Of a stretch of 64,000 nt of DNA, positions 61,443 through 64,000 are shown in pieces. The stretch comes from Melieria omissa (Eukaryota; Arthropoda; Insecta; Diptera; Ulidiidae). The notes below the pieces were generated by a model. The model searched no databases. It was not told the origin of the DNA and saw only the letters and a program-made list of their open reading frames with translations. Location: the NCBI GenBank assembly GCA_963971225.1, contig OZ020270.1, positions 16,107,817 to 16,171,816 of the forward strand, in the 5' to 3' direction. A program made the position numbers and the translations under genes. The number at the start of each line of letters is the position of its first letter. Positions within the stretch are counted from its first letter, which is position 1.

Positions 61443-61663
61443 TGTTCGTGAAAGAACTGTTGAACAAAAACCGTTTATTTCTGAACTTTTTGAATTTTGC
61501 AAATTAGTGAAAAATAGCTGCGCAGACCGCACAGGCTCCGACACGTCGACTGCTGTCCGTTATTTGAAAACGAGTGTGTGAAGCAAACGCTCCGACCCAC
61601 ACCATCGGTCATCGATAACCCTGGCCAAGTTATCGGTCTGATGTGCAGTGCTGCCAAGTTCCA
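61443..61663 (-). repeat. Probable 3' LTR of the BEL element
   Basis: 221 bp with TG...CA ends (TGTTCGTGAAAG...GCCAAGTTCCA on the plus strand), between the integrase stop and the Helitron-like repeat. The minus strand carries an AATAAA near its end. The partner LTR is not in the window, so the borders are tentative. Confidence 0.6.
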
Positions 61664-61667
61664 CTGT

Positions 61668-62624
61668 TTAATGGTGGAATCTCGAACATTCCTGCCCGGC
61701 TGGGCCGTTACGGTCCAGGATTTCCTCATGTGCTTCTGTCAGGCGGCAGACCTTCTGCACCGGCCGCTGACACTGGTGTTCGATTGGGCGGCCGTCCGGC
61801 GCCCGCCTGTCCGTATTGTATTCAATGGTCACCACCCTCACTAGGCCATCACTGCCCGGCTGAACACCAACGATCCGGCCGATGCGCCAGCGAGTGGGTG
61901 GTAGATTCTCATTGTGAATGATGACTATGTCGTCGATCTTCATGTTGGGTTCAGGCCGAGCCCATTTACTCCGAGCTTGTAACAGTGTTAAATATTCGTT
62001 GTGCCAACGAAGCCAGAAGTGCTGGTACATTTTCTGCAGTCGCTGCCAATGTTTGAGGCGGTTCTCCGCTACGTCGGAAACGTCAGGTTCTGGTCGAGCC
62101 AGAAGTGGTCGCCCAATTAGGAACTCACCAGGCGTGAGTGCCGTGCCGCCTTCGTGATCGTCGTGTAGAGCAATTAATGGTCTCGAGTTGAGACATGCCT
62201 CAATGCGAATAAGAAGCGTGTTCAACTGGTGGAAGTGAAGTGTCTGGCTCCCCACCACGCGTAGTAGATGTTTCTTCGCCGATTTCACAGCTGCTTCCCA
62301 GAGGCCGCCGTGGTGGGGTCCGGCCGGTACAATAAAATGCCATGTCACTCCCGCGTCGGCGATGTGCTGTTCGGCGTGTGAATTATGCCAATTGGTGAGA
62401 TCTCGCTGCAGTTGTCGGTCAGCACCGACAAATTGGGTACCGTTGTCACTATACAGGTTTCGACTATACAGTTTCGTCAAGGTTGGCGAATCAATGGGTA
62501 CCTCGATGATACGTTGAAGACCGGATGGTCCGTTCCACCATAACGGATGATCCTCAAGCGCCGAGGGTGATATCCCCCGACTAGCACAGTCGGATGGATT
62601 CTGTCCAGAGCGAATGTGTCGCAA
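61668..62624 (-). pseudogene. pol: BEL/Pao integrase with C-terminal domain
   Basis: A 318-codon frame. It starts in RNase H/spacer (HIRSGQNPSDCASRG, WWNGPSGL). A deletion removes the integrase zinc finger and first Asp, joining LTKLYSRN to LYSDNGTQFVGADRQL (second D). It then has AGPHHGGLWEAAVKSAKKHL (E), LIRIEACLNSRPL and LTPGEFLIGRPL. The C-terminal domain has FWLRWHNEYLTLLQ, DDIVIIHNENLPPTRWRIG and VRVVTIEYN, typical of BEL elements. Confidence 0.88.
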
Positions 62625-63741
62625 TTGACCTCAATGTACGACACGCGATTTGCAACGTATTGTTTCAAAGTCGCTGCTGGTTTCCGCAACCAGCAAAGAA
62701 CAATAGATGAGTCGCTCCATAATGTGTATTCAGCTTCGTCCATACGAAGTGACCTACGAACATTATTGCATAGAGTGACAAACAGGTGAGCCGCACAAAG
62801 TTCGAGTCTCGGAATGGTGATAGTTTTCACCGGTGCGACCTTTGTCTTGGCCGCCACCAGTGACACTTGAGTGTGTCCGTTCGAGTCGACGCTGCGAACG
62901 TAGATGACTGCTGCGTATGCCTTCATACTAGCATCGCAGAACCCGTGTAGCGGAGTTGCAGCTCGTGTCATCCCCAGCCAACGGGGAACACGAATGTGAG
63001 CCAACTGCGGCAGTGCATGGCGAAATGTCAGCCACTGATCTCGGAGGGCTGTCGGGAGTGGCGAATCCCAGTCGAGAGCCTCCTTCCATAGTGACTGGAT
63101 GAAAATCTTGGCGGTCACGATGACGGGAGCTAGCAGTCCGGTGGGATCGTAAAGTCGCGCGACCTCGGAAAGAATGCTCCGTTTCGTCGGTTCTGCCTCT
63201 GCAGATGTGGTGTGGATTTTATAGAAGAGTTCGTTGGTCCCTGGTTGCCAGTGAAGTCCGAGAACTGTTGTGGACTCTGGTTCACTCAGATCCAGTTCGG
63301 AAGCGGACAACATCGAGCCGTTGATGACTGCGAGTGTCTCCGCGTTGTTGAAGTTCCATTTCCTGAGGTGGAACTTACCCTGCTGAAGTATGCTGTCGAC
63401 GTCCTTTGCCAACGTAATCGCTTCAACTGCCGTTCCGGCACTGTCGAGATAATCGTCGACGTAAAAGTTACTCAATATGCTCTCCCGCGCTGCCGCTGCC
63501 CGGCTGGCGTCGGCAATCACTTGATAATTATCATCAGCGCACTGGCGTAGTGTACGAATAGCATTGAATGGGTTACTTGCCATTCCGTAGGTGACGGTTT
63601 TCAATTGGTATGTACGAAGCGGTTCTGACGGCGCCTCGCACCATAGAATTTGTTGCCATGAACGATGGCAAGCATCAACTTAAATCTGCCGGAACATTTT
63701 CTCCACATCTCCGGTGATAGCTATCTGATATCGACGAAACC
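62625..63741 (-). pseudogene. pol: BEL/Pao RT and RNase H
   Basis: The minus-strand frame from 63604 has the BEL RT box SNFYVDDYLDSAGT, FHLRKWNFN, VLGLHWQPGTNELFY, EVARLYDPTGLLAPV and IQSLWKEALDWD. RNase H has HGFCDASMKAYAAVIY, IPRLELCAAHL and TLWSDSSIVLCWLR. Upstream to 63741 the RT continues (RRYQIAITGDVEKMF) with a TAA near 63680. A frame change near 62620 separates it from the integrase frame. Confidence 0.88.
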
Positions 63742-63745
63742 TTAA

Positions 63746-64000
63746 GGGGTTATATACACTTGCGTTGGTAAAAAAAATCGAAAATTTTTGTATTGCATTT
63801 TCTGAAAGTACATATCTTAGAGAATATTTTCCCCAAAAATCATAAAGATCCGAGCATCAGAACCAGATTGGCAGCTATTGATAGCGTGCTATCTGCAACT
63901 ACGAGTCAACGGCGAGTCACGCTTCACGAGCGATTATCTCGAAACTGTTTTTTTTCAAAAAATTTGGTTGTGGTGACCACGATTACTAAAGAACCGTTAA
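63746..64000 (+). mobile_element. TTAA-target element, left end only
   Basis: At TTAA 63742-63745 the BEL RT reading (LRFRRYQ) stops matching and GGGGTTATATACACTTGCG begins. TTAA plus a GGGG start is the same pattern as the element at 8964. The right end lies outside the window, so this rests on the broken RT and the target motif. Confidence 0.6.

Larger units (their letters stand above)
61443..63741 (-). mobile_element. BEL/Pao LTR element, minus strand, cut at 63741
   Basis: A 3' LTR at left, integrase with a C-terminal DUF5641-type domain, RNase H and RT with YVDD on the minus strand. RT is interrupted at TTAA 63742-63745 by another element. Frameshift, stop and an integrase deletion show it is dead. 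Confidence 0.9.

Overview
This 64 kb window looks like insect DNA, most likely from a higher dipteran (tephritid or drosophilid type). Supporting signs are mdg1/412-type and errantivirus-type Ty3 elements, an I-like LINE, BEL/Pao, Tc1/mariner, hAT, Harbinger-like and Transib-like elements, AT-rich intergenic DNA and no operons. I recognise no host protein gene, tRNA or rRNA. Nearly everything that can be identified is a transposable element (TE), and many elements sit inside one another. The species is inferred, not proven.

Left part (1-17.2 kb). A decayed LINE (1-2018) is followed by an unclassified DNA-type repeat on the minus strand (about 2150-4540). A Jockey/CR1-like LINE (5040-9854) is interrupted by three DNA transposons with clean target-site duplications (TSDs): Harbinger-like, hAT and TTAA-type. 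Next come a 736-bp hAT-like element and a third LINE (11.8-15.6 kb) that carries an internally deleted mariner.

Middle (17.2-36.8 kb). A very young, internally deleted mdg1/412-type LTR element lies on the minus strand (17259-20777). An inverted second copy of the unclassified repeat (21.0-24.0 kb) carries two nested miniature elements. An errantivirus-like Ty3 element (24672 to about 32463) with gag, pol and an env remnant holds a Tc1 element in pol and is cut by a LINE whose 963-codon ORF2 is intact. A tandemly repetitive, Helitron-like tract follows.

Right part (37.5-64 kb). A Ty3 element (D, 37532 to about 55933) carries in its gag a nearly complete mdg1/412-type element (B, 39178-52650, TSD GTGG). 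B's 5' LTR holds a full-length I-like LINE (39474-44669) and its leader holds a mariner. Element E (56718-60710) is a deletion derivative of D's family that carries a Transib-like element. A BEL/Pao element on the minus strand (61443 to about 63741) is cut by another TTAA-type element that runs off the window.

The genes do not form a cellular pathway. They are retroelement gag/pol/env genes, LINE EN-RT genes and transposases, nearly all broken. Functional interest lies in trans-mobilised defective LTR elements, small leader ORFs in element B, a +1 gag frame offset shared by elements B and C, one intact LINE ORF2, and the insertion history readable from nested TSDs.
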